DNA of 64,000 nt from NCBI RefSeq assembly GCF_000143535.2, contig NC_037324.1, forward strand, positions 1,178,001 to 1,242,000, read 5' to 3'. The notes beneath the pieces are model-generated. The model had not been told where the DNA came from, did not search any database, and saw only the letters and a program-made list of their open reading frames with translations. This DNA is from Botrytis cinerea B05.10 (Eukaryota; Ascomycota; Leotiomycetes; Helotiales; Sclerotiniaceae). Numbering within the stretch: position 1 is the first letter of the stretch; each line of letters begins with the position of its first letter. Below, piece by piece: positions 39,311 through 50,844 of the stretch. The position numbers and the translations under genes are program-made.

Positions 39311-40515
39311 ATGGGTTCAACACAATTTGGGAATTTCCATGTGAGTAGATCTTTGCATAGCTCCGTGACCATTGAGATTGATTACTGACAAACATTCCAT
39401 CTAGAACTTCTGCCGTGACTCGACGTTACCAGTCTGCAACGTTCGTACCACTCCCCAGTTTCAGTAATACGATTCGCAATTCAACGTTGCTAACCGGACT
39501 TTCAATAGCTATTCAATCCTCCCACCAACAGTAATTTCGGATACGGAGGCTGCGAGCTGACGGGCATATCGCTAGGTGGTGGAAAACATCTAGGAAATTT
39601 GGGTTCGTTCTGTTCCAGAGAATCCATGATCGGAAAATTATAAACTAACGCCTCCAAAGGCTCGATATTAATTGCAGGAATTGCAGTTGTAATCAGTGCA
39701 TTCTTAATATGGCGGTCCGACAGAAAACAAGCAGCAGTTGGAAGAAGGTTTGTCAATATCCTCAGAATTACATTTGATTTGCATCATTTACTTACATATT
39801 TTCATACAGGGAAATGCAGCTCTTTCTCCTAGGTTATATAATCATTGAAATATGTGAAATATTTACCGTGGGCGAATTCCCATTGAGCGCAACTGTTCGG
39901 ATAGTAAGTAGGACCAAGCTCTCAGGACCCATATGTGGAAGCTGATTGTTACCCCAGGCCTTCACCGGTATCCACCTTGGAATGATTACCGCAACATTAT
40001 GGATCTTGATGCTGAATGCTGTTGTGGGCTATCAGATAATCGATGACGGGACAGCCATGTCATTGGGCCTGATGGTCGCTTCAGCAGCAGTCATATTTAT
40101 TGGAACTGGATACATTGCCCTCGATACTGGATACAGCTGGACCGGACATTTTGACTCCAGCTTGACTGGTCAAGGCAATGGCCAAAATCGAAACATTGCT
40201 CTCTACGTCCTGTACCAGCTAGCACCGTTGGTGTTTTTGTTTGTGTTTTTTGTCCTAGAAACAGTCTTGGTCATCAAAGTTTTGGGCGAGCGTAAGCCTA
40301 TGATCTTCTTAGCGGGTGCTGCGGTTTTGTTTGCCCTTGGCCAAATTTTCAATTATGTTGTTAGCCCTCACATTTGCAACGGCACGAACGGAAAAATTGA
40401 TGGAGCTCTTTTCGAGACGCTCTTCACTTTACTCTCTGTGGTAATGGTATGGACCTTTTGGTCTAGCATCACAGAAGACGATTGGCCAATGCCAGTCACC
40501 AACACATATTCATGA
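39311..40515 (+). CDS. CHS7: Chitin synthase export chaperone Chs7
   Basis: Six exons: 39311-39340, 39405-39440, 39509-39602, 39660-39747, 39810-39903 and 39958-40515; 299 residues. Chs7 is an ER membrane chaperone needed for exit of class III/IV-type chitin synthase (yeast Chs3). The N terminus MGSTQFGNFH-NFCRDSTLPVCN-LFNPPT is spread over three exons, two of only 30 and 36 bp. Intron 3 has donor GTTCGT and an ACTAAC branch point. Seven hydrophobic segments follow, with SDRKQAAVGRREMQLF in the first loop (seen as AAVGRR and EMQLF), AFTGIHLGM, GYQIIDDGTAMSLGL, SWTGHFDSS and the conserved ending GALFETLFTLLSVV plus SSITEDDWPMP. All junctions keep frame and match family order. Only the last exon is visible as a long open frame. 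Confidence 0.95.
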
Positions 40516-41463
40516 GGAATTTAAGGAAATCAAGGAGCAATGGAGTTAGGAATTTTTGTTATAATGCGCATACGAAAGTCTTACGACAATATTAGTTTTA
40601 TACCCGATGTGGTACATCTTGCTACACAAAAAGCATGAACATTGGCTCAACGATAGCGCGTATTACAGCTACAGCTCTTGTCTATGGGGTAATGAGGACG
40701 AAGAATTTCACGCCACACGAAAACGAGGGCGGAAGTAATAATGACAAGGGCGCAGCTAGGAATGATTATACGAATTGGCGGAATGGCTTGTATAACGATT
40801 TTGCGAGTATTATACCCAACATTGAACTTATAATAGGAGGAGATAGAACTTAATTCAGAGCATCAAGGTAGACCACTTTATTGCCACATACTGTATGCGA
40901 TTTAAGACCCTTGTGCCCCACTCATCTCAGATTTGAATGCATGCATGGTAGCTTGTTAGTAGGGTAGATCTCCAATCGCGCAGACTCGCATACTCTATCA
41001 AGGTAGGTACAAGTGCTTTATCTGGGTATTCTTATGAGCTTGAATGTGACGCACTCTGTCGTCTAGATATTGATGGCCTTGATGCTGGACTCTAATATCC
41101 ACGATGCACTGCGAACTATCTAATCTGACCATCAGAATGACACATGCAATCTTGTTTTAAGACTGGATAATGCATTATTGAATATCAGTACGGCGGTGAG
41201 CATAGTCAACCAATCGCTACCTATGTAAATACTGGTAGGTAGGTAGTTGCTTATTTTTAAAGTTTTCCCCAGACACTTCCCACACACAAGGCTGCATAAA
41301 AGCATTGTTGCTCTTGCTCTCCTCGGCAATTGGATGCTCCACTAGGAAGCTCTAGCCTTGACATTTCTCAAAGACATCAATCAGCCTTGTCCTGTTCCAA
41401 ACAATCAACTAAAGATTTTAATTGCCTTCCAATTCGGTTTTCCTATTTTTTACAACCGCAAGA
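40516..41463. other. Intergenic region between CHS7 and SSL1
   Basis: About 950 bp holding the CHS7 3' UTR and the SSL1 promoter. A 72-codon frame at 40635-40853 has no recognisable features and is not called. Confidence 0.5.
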
Positions 41464-42966
41464 ATGGCAGACTCTGACGGTGAATATGTCGACGATCTCT
41501 CAGATGATGATATTGGAGCACCCGCCAATGTAAATGCTGGACATGGCACTCGATCTACTGGAGCTGCCACAGGCGCTGCCGGGTCAGCTGCGAAAGAAAA
41601 AGCTGCAAATGGTGGTGGTAATAGGCGGAAAGCTGCATGGGAAGATATTCAAAGAAGTTGGGATACTGTAGTCGAAGGAGCAGATGGTAGTATCAATTCT
41701 ACTGTTGAGGGGTTAAGGGAAGCTAACAAAAGGAAGAGGTAAGAGGAGCTCTCTTTTTGAAATGTCTCGCAAGTTGGCAATGTGCTGATAGTTGACCATT
41801 CCAGATTATTGAGAGATACGACGCCCTTACAGCGAGGTATTATTCGCCACTTCATTCTCATCCTTGACCTCTCCTTCGCCATGACTGAAAAGGACATGCG
41901 CCCCACGCGTTACCTCCTCACCATCCGTTACGCCAGCGAATTCGTTACCGAATACTTCGAACAGAACCCTATCTCGCAACTTGGAATTATTGGCATGCGC
42001 GATGGTATTGCAGTGCGCATTTCAGATATGAGTGGAAATCCTACCGAACATATTGAGCGATTGAAAGCCCTCCGCGTAGACCAAGGTCAAGGGAATCCCA
42101 GTTTACAAAATGCTTTAGAGATGAGTAGAGCTGCACTATTTCACGCTCCAAGTCATGGTACGAGGGAGATACTTATTATATACGGTGCCCTACTTTCAAG
42201 TGATCCAGGCGATATCCATGAAACGATTTCCTCGCTAATAACGGATCGCATACGGGTTAGTATTGTAGGACTTGCAGCCCAAGTTGCCATTTGCGCCGAA
42301 CTGTGCTCGCGCACTAATGCTGGGGATGATACGGCATATTCTGTTGCATTGAATGAAGAACATTTCAGACAATTAATGATGGCAACTACAACGCCCCCAG
42401 TCACGCGTACCAAAAAGCAGTCACAGAGTAGTCTACTCATGATGGGCTTCCCATCTCGAACACTCGACCCAGGAAAAAGCATGAGCTTTTGCGCATGTCA
42501 TGGGAAGCTAAGTAGAGGAGGCTATCTATGCTCTCGATGTGAAAGTAAAGTGTGCTCACTCCCAGCGGAATGCCCAGCATGCGGCCTCACTCTTATTCTC
42601 TCCACTCATTTGGCCCGCTCATATCATCATTTATTCCCCTTGCGTAATTGGGCTGAAGTTCTTTGGAAAGATGCCGGAAAATCTAAAGGGTGTTATGGGT
42701 GCCAAGTAACTTTTCCCCAAAGGGACGAGCATGAGAAAAGTGCCTCCGAACAACCATTGAAGGGCATGAGTGAGAGTGGGAGATATGCGTGTGAGGTTTG
42801 TGGTAATCACTTTTGTATTGATTGTGATGTCTTTGCACATGAGGTAGTGCATAATTGCCCAGGTTGTCAGAGCGACACAAGAGGTTCGATTAGTGGTGTT
42901 GATGGGGGAGGTGGGGGAGCTCTAGCAAGGAGCTTGGAGAAGGATATGGATGCTATGGTTGAATGA
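41464..42966 (+). CDS. SSL1: TFIIH core subunit Ssl1 (p44)
   Basis: Two exons, 41464-41738 and 41805-42966, with a 66-bp intron; 478 residues. Ssl1/p44 stimulates the Rad3/XPD helicase in TFIIH, acting in RNA polymerase II initiation and nucleotide-excision repair. The N terminus is acidic (DSDGEYVDDLSDDD), followed by AAWEDIQRSWD, the von Willebrand A-type domain from about residue 105 (IIRHFILILDLSFAM, seen as HFILILDLS) and C-terminal zinc modules: a first set including CACHG and CSRCESKVCSLPAECPACG (CxxC pairs) and a C-terminal RING-like set CEVCGNHFCIDCDVF plus CPGC. The length and order are those of the family. Confidence 0.96.
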
Positions 42967-43625
42967 TCAGCATCTAGTTCAGAAGTTCTAATCCACGCGC
43001 AAACGGGGAAAATAAAACTTGGCGTCAGGGCAAAAGCATAGGCGATTGGGATAGATTTTACGGCCCAATGATTCACTAAACAAATACTAAAAAGGAGTCA
43101 GTGATCAAATGAAATAATACTAGCGAAAATTACAGGCGGGGCGTTTAGGAGATTGAGTTAGGATTGGATAGCACAGTAAACTGCAACTCAGCTTGGTAAA
43201 TATTTATTCAAGGAAGGACATACATATATGAGTGGAAGATGGGAGAGATATGCTATAGACAATAATGTAAGGGAAGTTAGAGAAGCGAAGCTAGCAACAC
43301 TGCAACGGAACAAACTCCATACTAGTAACCGCTCTTTTTTCACATCGAGGTATCGAGGCATCGATGCATTGAAGCATTGAAGCTAAAAACATTATGCGAT
43401 TGTCAAACTCCAATAGCATTGAAATGTGTTATACGTGCATATTCACAATTTCTCCGGTTCACTTCTCATAACAAGTAGTCGATCGTAGTATTTTGTAGCG
43501 GCATGTGATATAAAGTCATCAAGTCATTCTTCCAAACGCGCTCAAGCAAATTGTAAAACTGGTGCTCATATCATTCAATCATGATTTCACACCAGCCGTC
43601 GCCTCCTCGCCTCTCATCTCCCAGA
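42967..43625. other. Convergent 3' region of SSL1 and the WWM1-like gene
   Basis: About 660 bp between two convergent genes. It contains an in-register octamer repeat (43344-43383), listed separately. No gene is seen. Confidence 0.5.
43344..43383. repeat. Octamer tandem repeat, five units
   Basis: Five consecutive 8-bp units in register: ATCGAGGT, ATCGAGGC, ATCGATGC, ATTGAAGC, ATTGAAGC. Neighbouring units differ by at most two bases, showing stepwise divergence. Confidence 0.85.
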
Positions 43626-44611
43626 CTAAAAATCGTCACCACCGCCAAAATCATCTCCTCCACCACCATTATCTGCACCATCCTCGTATCCTTGATTGTA
43701 TTCATTCTGATCATGATCTTGGATTCTATATGAAGCCAGTTAGTATCTCGTTTCAGAATTGCAGTGAAAATGGAAAGAATGTATCCAAAACTTACGCATC
43801 CTCGAGCAGCATTCCACCAATCAATCCTCCACCCAATCCTAATGCCGCACCTCCGGCCATTCCTAATCCACCACCACCACTCTTCTGTGGCCTCTGCTGC
43901 TGATAACCGCCTCCATAACCACCTCCATAGCCGCCTCCATACCCTTGCTGTGGGGGGTAGCCTTGAGGTGGATAGCCTTGTGGCGGGTAGCCTTGTTGTT
44001 GGTAGCCTTGTGGTGGATATTGTTGCTGTTGATATCCACCATATTGTGGTTGTTGCGCATACTGCTGCTGATACTGTTGCTGCGGGGCACTTGAACTCGA
44101 ACCCGAACCACTAGACTTTCCTAAAAGTTTTCCAAAGAATCCCTTTTTCTGTTCGCGCGGAGGTAGTTCTTGTTGCGAGTAGGAAGGCGTAGGAGTGTTT
44201 TGATAGTCTTGCTGGGCGTTACCGCGCGTACCACTGCTTGAACCTACACGAGCATCTTCTTCGGCTTGCAAACGACGGGCAAGTTCGGCATCGCTTTCGG
44301 TGTTAGGAGAGGGGTCGTAGGGATTACTTTTGTTGTCAGAGGGGTAGGGAGAGGAGCCGCCGGAATAGCCTGGGGGTGGACCGGGAGGAGCGCTATCACC
44401 GGAAGGATAGACAGGTTCGGTGGGTTTGTCCCAGGTAGACTTCTTGGTGTAAATATTTACGTAGAACCTAGTTTCTTATGAGCTTCCATTGTAGAGTTAG
44501 AAAAGATGAGATCAACACACACCATTCTTTGTATTCGGCGTTCCATACTGCTTTGTATCCCTCGGGAACTTTGGGGGGCGGAGGACCGGTAGGAGGGGCG
44601 AAATCATTCAT
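43626..44611 (-). CDS. WWM1: WW-domain protein, Wwm1-like
   Basis: Three exons on the minus strand: 44611-44523, 44467-43796 and 43725-43626; 286 residues. One WW domain lies near residues 16-46 with Trp23 and Trp42 and the YKEWFYVN core; the WF codons are rebuilt across the first splice. Then follow a Pro/Ser linker, DAELARRLQAEEDAR (a UIM/RAD23-like acidic helix), KKGFFGKLLGK, a long Gln/Tyr/Gly/Pro-rich tract with repeated YPPQG units, a Gly/Ala/Leu-rich stretch (MAGGAALGLGGGLIGGMLLEDA) and an Asp/Gly-rich tail ending GGGDDF. Budding-yeast Wwm1 shares the N-terminal WW plus Gly/Gln tail and binds the metacaspase Mca1. The binding partner here is not readable from the sequence. It is divergent from the NPC2-like gene. 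Confidence 0.82.
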
Positions 44612-45258
44612 CTTAAAGCCGGTGCTTCCTTATGCGTCTGTTGCTGTAAGATCGTCAGGTAGTTTGGAAAAAGAAGATGGTTGAATTCCGTGAGAAGTAT
44701 CTGAGCAAAATATAGGTGTCAAGATCTTAAATGACGGTCTTCTATTAAAAGAAGGTCAGTGAATGGCGAAACGATGATGAAATCTAGGTTCGCTCAGCCA
44801 CAGCAAGATAGCTGATGAGGGGTTTAGTGTATGCACAGTCCCGTGGAGTGCCTAAGTCAGGGGAGAACTTGGCTACAAACTTCAGTCTCAGCTAATTGTC
44901 ATGGGCACCAGTACGGAATTCCTCGAGTGCGAAGATACATACCTAGGAAAGAGCTTGGTTGTGATAAGTACATACATACAATTGCATTTTCAAAATTATC
45001 ATCCCCGTCTCATCTACATGGAAGAAAGATGGATGGTCAAATTCAATAAAATACCATTGACTTCGCAGCCACACTTGTTATCTTGGTATCTTGGTATCCG
45101 CTGTCTTCTGACCCAATCCCAGACGTCATCCCCAAGCGAGCTAGCACTCATCTCCAGTCTGGGTGTAGTCGTACCCGCCACTCCCAATATTTAATCACCG
45201 CCAACCTTGTACTCGACTTCACCACAACAACATCAAATACTCCAGAACAAATTCAATC
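44612..45258. promoter_or_regulatory. Divergent promoter region, WWM1-like and NPC2-like genes
   Basis: About 650 bp between two divergent start codons, so it should hold both promoters. The NPC2 side has a CCAATA motif near 45184-45189, about 70 bp before the ATG, and an A/C-rich leader just upstream of it. Confidence 0.5.
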
Positions 45259-45876
45259 ATGAAGTTTTCCATCAGCCTTGTTACTCTGCTCTTCAGCAGC
45301 ACTTTTGTCGCTGCAAGCCCTCTTTTCAGTAACGGTCAAACCGTCCTGGGAGGCAATATGGATGTTCCTGGAAACAACCCTCTCAGCTACTGCAACCCCG
45401 ATCGTTCAACGGATATCCTGACGCTCGATCACGTCAATCTGAATCCCAACCCTCCACTTGCGTACGCAAAAATACTGTAGAATCTTGGGACATGACAACA
45501 GAAGCTAATTAGATAACAGTGGGGGAAAACTTACCATCGAAGCGGCCGGCAAGTTGTCGCAGAAGTTGGAGGAGGGCGCATATGTTCGCTTGCAGGTCAA
45601 GTATGGCTTGATTCGACTTATCAGCATGACAGAGGATCTGTGCAAGCAAGTATCGAACGTAGATTTGAGTTGCCCGATTGATGCTGGAGACATTACAATC
45701 ACAAAAGAAGTTGAATTACCTAGCCAAATTCCTCCGGTAAGTCTTCAAGCTGCACTATATTTCATTCTTCTTCTAACTCACTGAATCAGGGAACTTACAC
45801 CGTCTTCGCTGATGCATTCACTGCGGATGACGAACCAATTACTTGCTTAAAAGCAACAGTTACGTTTGCACGTTAG
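45259..45876 (+). CDS. NPC2: NPC2/ML-domain lipid-transfer protein (PG/PI transfer type)
   Basis: Three exons: 45259-45461, 45520-45736 and 45790-45876; 168 residues. Residues 1 to about 19 form a signal peptide (hydrophobic SLVTLLFSSTFVAAS). The mature part is an ML domain with four cysteines, Cys45, Cys109, Cys119 and Cys159, in the spacing used for family disulfides, and GKLTIEAAGKLSQKLEEGAYVRLQVKYG seen as LTIEAAG and GAYVRLQVKYG. The ending YTVFADAFTADDEPITCLKATVTF is typical of the fungal proteins annotated as phosphatidylglycerol/phosphatidylinositol transfer proteins, related to the vacuolar sterol carrier Npc2. It would act in the vacuole lumen or secretory route. It is convergent with the V-ATPase subunit F gene. 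Confidence 0.93.
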
Positions 45877-46450
45877 ACAAACCCGATACTAGATAATAGC
45901 TGCACAATACCCTCAAATTGTACTTAGGATTTCGCGAAGAGCAGAAATTTGCATGTGGACTGTATCAAGTCGATAAATAATGGTGGTGGATAAAGGAGTT
46001 TACTTTTTGGGAATCCCTCGCCCTGGACCATGACAGATACCTCTGATCACGGTATCTTTTATTTGCTTTTGGGTGCGCTGGTTTCATAAGAACTAACTAT
46101 ACGAGAATTAACGAATGGGATTAATATGAGAGTCTATAATTTGATGTCTTGCTCAACCAATTCATTACATGCTAGTCATCACATGACAAATGCCTAAATC
46201 TTGGTGGCTTATTGAAAGTATGTAGTTTGTCAATGGTTGATTGATTATGAAGCGGAGTGATGTGGACTTTTAAACCCACAAGGACGTATATGTGCAAAAC
46301 TTCATAAACTGGCATGCTCTTGTATTCATTTGTTGATATCAATAACCCCATGAAGGTGTTAATCTCGAAAACGCCCAACTCTCTAGCCATATAAACACAC
46401 AACCCTACCCATAGCACACAGTCTCCCCCTAAAACTACCACAACTGATCC
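45877..46450. other. Convergent 3' intergenic region
   Basis: About 570 bp between the NPC2-like stop and the VMA7 stop. No gene or repeat of note is seen. Confidence 0.5.
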
Positions 46451-47002
46451 TCACTCTCCAAAGAGTCTTCGAACTCTTCTCAGAACACTATCCTTCTCCG
46501 GATCGTATGGGTGATCTTTACTAGGTATCTCCAACAATGCAGGGAATGCGGCTGTGTATGTGTCTACTCGATGGCGTATACGTTCCGCAATCTGTAAATA
46601 TTCTGTCAGTCTTGCGCACTTTATAGCTGATTGTGACAAGTATCGTACATGTTGGTTGATCAACAAAATACCAATATCCTTCCTCTCAGTTGTGAATCTT
46701 TCAAAGGCTTCCTCAATTGCGGCATTATCTGTCTTGTTATCGACAACGAGGAAGTTCTTCTGCGAGTCTGGTGGTGAGGTGACATGCTATGCCTTCATCA
46801 GTAATTCCTTTCTCGGGCAATAACTCCGTAGAGTAGAACAAGATATCTCATACGCCAATGCCTGCCAACAACAGTCCAGTTACAGAGTCCTACAAGGCTG
46901 GTTAGCGATATTCACGGCAGCTTGGATCGATCTGAAGCTCACCTCGTCACCAATAACGGCAAGAAATTGCCTATCCTTATAGGCAGATGCTGGAGCTGCC
47001 AT
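46451..47002 (-). CDS. VMA7: V-type H+-ATPase subunit F (V1 sector)
   Basis: Four exons on the minus strand: 47002-46943, 46889-46854, 46786-46649 and 46591-46451; 124 residues. Subunit F is part of the central rotor stalk of the V1 sector and is needed for vacuolar acidification. The protein shows [20 protein letters not shown] across the first splice (seen as LAVIGDE and [12 protein letters not shown]), then [31 protein letters not shown] across the third splice, and [30 protein letters not shown], seen as the [14 protein letters not shown] signature. Every exon is a whole number of codons. The 36-bp exon 2 makes it invisible as one open frame. Confidence 0.96.
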
Positions 47003-47296
47003 ATTGACTGTGTTTGTTTGATATACTTCTTCAAACAATCAATCCAGTGGCAGCGTTAAGCAAGGTGAGCTCTCAGGTCCCACTAAAGTTATGCGCTAGC
47101 GTACGACACCCCTGGCTGCAGCTACTATGACCCACGTCCAAAATATAAATCATCCCCCAGAACGCCTCTGTAGTAAACAACAGGAACGGAAATCGCAAGG
47201 ACGCAAATTCCATTTCATTAGCTAATCGAATTCACGATTTTTGCTCCTCGTGTTGACGTTCAATGATGTGAACATATTGTCCACATCTTTTTCATC
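47003..47296. promoter_or_regulatory. Short divergent promoter, VMA7 and NUR1
   Basis: Only 294 bp separate the VMA7 and NUR1 start codons, so the two genes share a compact bidirectional promoter. No specific site is claimed. Confidence 0.6.
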
Positions 47297-48791
47297 ATGC
47301 CGCGACTTGTGCGCCGAAGACCGCTTCGTGAACGGATTACGGATTGGTTTAATATTCAGGATTGGTTACTATGGATATCGGAGGAAATCGAAACCAGAGA
47401 TTGGGACTCGAAAGCATATGCTAATCCACTGGGCTTTGGATTACATTTTATACTATTAATTGCGAGGGCAAATAGTGGAGACGAAGGCCATGGAAATGGA
47501 GATGATGTATTTGGGGATGTACCTTCAGGATCGGGATGGTTGAGCTATTTGGTAAGAGTTACCATTTTGAACAGTGGTTCATGTAGCTTGATACTAACTG
47601 ATTGAGTAGTCTACTCTAGTTGTCTATTTACTGACGGCAGTGTCGATCTTAAATGCATTCTCAACCTTTACACGAAAGCGCAATTACCGCCTCTTCGAGA
47701 GCTCTATCGACACCGTTCCCACTACCCCTTCTGCCCACAGAGTACGCGTCGACTCCTCGCCGGTATCTTCTTCCCCTCTTCGCTTCTTCTCGAATATGCT
47801 AGGGGACACAAGTGCGCAGTCAAGAGCGCATCCAGACCCGACGCGGGACGTTTGGGAGATCGCTGTTTGGGATCCTATACCAGTTTGCCTACGATTATTC
47901 TGCCTATTTAGTCCTGGACATGTACTGGTTTATTGGCTATTCCTTCCAACATTGTCGTCAGATTCTCGACCAAGTGTTACAATTTTTACTACTCTGGTTT
48001 TGGAAGCCTTAATGACTGGGCAATTACTTCTTTTGGAAACGAATTTTTCGCAGCAAGAAAAGGACAACAGCATCATACAGAAAGAAGTCATGAGCGAATA
48101 TGATGTCAAATTTGTACACCCCCGCTTGAATCCGGTCATGCGAGACGTTGGCACACAGTTTTCTGGACCAGGCGCTGAAGCCGGACGAGAGGAAGAAATT
48201 GAAATCTACACGCCAAGTGTAGTTCTCAAAAAAGGCTTCCGTACTAATCCGAACCCCAATTACGCCAAGTATGTTGACCCGGATAGTGTTAGTCCCAGCA
48301 AGCCAGCCTCCCGACAAATTTTTTCTCCTGCTCCATCCTTCATTTCAGCTTCCTTTCACCAACCGCGCGATTCGCCTTACAACAGAAAGATATCAAACAC
48401 AACCATGAGGCAACCTCAATTTCGACAAACAACTCCTACTACTGTCACATCGACTGGGTCGGGGGATGGTGGTAGCTTGGGTATATATAACCATGCCAAC
48501 TCACCTTTGAAGAAGGCCAGTAGCATGTTCGACATGCAGGGACGGGATCGTAGAGACATACCCAAAAGCTCTCTAGATATGGCAGGGAGGGAAAGAAGGG
48601 ATCAAAGGGAGAAAGAAGCAAGCCCGATAAAGAGAGCGCAGGGTGGCAGCGATGTTCGACCATTTGGCAGATTACCATTTTCAAGTACTGAGAATGATAG
48701 AAGGGCTAGCGATTCAAGTTCTTTCGATCCAAGAGTAAGGTCTGGGAATGTTGAGCATAGTCCGTATAAAAGAGGCCCTTCTAGGTGGTAA
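47297..48791 (+). CDS. NUR1: Nuclear rim protein Nur1 / Mug154 family
   Basis: Two exons, 47297-47551 and 47610-48791, phase 0; 478 residues. Nur1 is an inner-nuclear-membrane protein that with Lem2/Heh1 tethers rDNA and heterochromatin to the nuclear periphery. The N terminus MPRLVRRRPLRERITDWFNIQDWLLWISEE and the ETRDWD piece are typical of the family (seen here as RITDWFNIQDWLLWISEE). Hydrophobic segments lie near residues 45-60, 86-105, and in a pair around 175-225 (FCLFSPGHVLVYWLFLP, FTTLVLEALMTGQLLLLE). After the last helix comes a conserved QKEVMSEYDVKFVHPRL motif and then a Ser/Arg-rich nucleoplasmic tail ending SPYKRGPSRW. Confidence 0.9.
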
Positions 48792-50844
48792 TTTTTTCAT
48801 ATGGCGGATTTTTCCATTCTTTTTGAGTCAACTGTACAATGCATTTTTAGGAGTCTGGCAGGCTTGGTAACAAGGGGGCATGATCTATAGTAATGACAAA
48901 TATCATTACCAAATGTTATCTCTTTGTCCTCGTGCATAATTTTAATAAATACTGGAATTGTGGTGACGGTCAAGTGTCGATTAGTTTCACTGTCTCGCTT
49001 ATTCTCGGTGGGGTTAAGGAGAGTATGCTATAAGATCATTTATATCTCAACCTAAGTTGAGGTTTCTTCATTTCATGTCGGTCTGTGATCTAGTCCGATT
49101 CTATAAAGCTATATATTTACTTTCCTACTATTTTGAATTGCTTTTCTTTACGTCTACACGTTGTTTTCCTTAGTCTGAAGTAAATACTGAGTATAATTCG
49201 GCATTAAATGTTTTCACATTGTTGACTCAGGCATGTGTTGCGCCGCATTGAAATTAGGGTTTTGTGTTTTGAAAGAATGATTTTCCATGCAGGTATTGGA
49301 AGACTGAAGCAAATCCCATTAGTATATGACGTCCAAGAAAAATGTTCGTTCTATTAGTACATGGTATTTAATAAATATAGTCGATCGATAGATGAAATTA
49401 AACATTCTGCTTAATCAAGCTAGCTATGCTGATTTCGAAGTTCGACATTATAAAAGCTTCTGCTCGAAGAATGTGGTCTTGTCTGGTAAGATAAATGCAG
49501 CCTTGATCTTAGTGCAATGAATATGTACAGTCGTAGATAAAGCCCACGATTCGTATATAGTTGCCCTTTTCTATTACCGGCAATTTAAGGGATGAGATAA
49601 CTATCAAGTTCCATAGCATTAACAATAAGGTTTGGTATTGACGTGCACTGGTTCCTTCCCGATAAACGTTCGTTTACCTAGCGCCAAAGAACGCACTTAT
49701 TAAGGCTGAGCCGCAAATAGCTAGTATTGACCTTTAGATAGAAAGACGATCCCGTCCTTGGTATAGAGTGTGGCCTATTGCTGTCACTTTGATGCTTTTT
49801 GTTGCCGGTTTCTTAAGTTTCCACTATCATAGTTTGATGATCGCTGTTTACGGAGAACAGCATTATATATAATGCGTTATGATCTACAGCCCTATCATCC
49901 ATGTCAGATATTGGACTTTTACAAGCGTCGCTATAGTAAAGCATTTTAACACTTCAGGCTATTCTATGATAAATGGCAATAAGTGTCAGAGTAAAGTGGT
50001 ATGCTGCAGTCTATATCTAGCACAAGCAGACGAGGCAGGCTGTGTCTTTACGGTGACTATCTATGTATTGCATGTGTGTTGTATCAAAATCATTGACAAC
50101 TTGTCATCGCCCGTATTTTTTTGGCATATTTCCGTGTTGTAAGTAGATCTGATACCATACTACAGTTAGTGCTAGCCATTTGTAAGTTTTGTAGTACATC
50201 TTGATGTAACTACTAAGGTAAGGCGAACTTTGTTAGTACATAGACAAATGTGTGCTTGATCTGGTGGGGATGTCAACCTTATTTGCCGAACTAAGCAGGA
50301 GCTATTAAAATCTTCCATCGATTAGCACCAGGTGACGCATATGCAAGCCTTCTGGGGTCCGTATAAGTGCTGAATCATATTTAGAAGCTCACAAAAATCT
50401 CTCGGGGCTTTGAGGAGCAAAACTAAAATTATTAAGGTCCAAACTTCTCCGTTAGTGGTCTGGGGATCTGCCTCCATTTCCATAGCATTGACCACTAGCG
50501 GAGAGGTTTTTTCCATGACTTCATGAAGGGCCAGATGGTTGCTGGAAGAAGTCCATCGCTGGCTCCATCTGCTGTATCCTCCCACTGTTACTCTATCTCT
50601 TGCTTTTCTTCTCTTTCTCTCTCTTTCCGCTCTTCAGACAAAGTTGATACTGTACAATTCTCGTAATCATACAAATTTTTGGCTGTCAAAATTCGTACTT
50701 TAACACTTTAAAATCAGTATCACAACTTTTTCTCTTTTACAATCGGTATTCCACCCCATTACTCAACTATATTCTGAACATTCAAGTTCCTTATTCAAAC
50801 TCCATTCAACAACTTAGCCATTATACCATCTTGATCTCTTCATC
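48792..50844. other. Intergenic region upstream of the orphan gene
   Basis: About 2 kb, AT-rich, with no supportable gene. A CT-only tract at 50591-50637, about 210 bp before the next ATG, looks like a fungal core-promoter pyrimidine tract. Confidence 0.5.
50591..50637 (+). promoter_or_regulatory. Pyrimidine tract upstream of the orphan gene
   Basis: A nearly pure C/T run with repeated TCTTTCTC motifs lies about 210 bp upstream of the ATG at 50845. Pyrimidine tracts of this type often mark transcription starts of well-expressed fungal genes; this is an inference. Confidence 0.4.

Noticed and set aside
40635..40853. 72-codon frame after CHS7
   Set aside because: Short, without motifs, in the CHS7 3' region.
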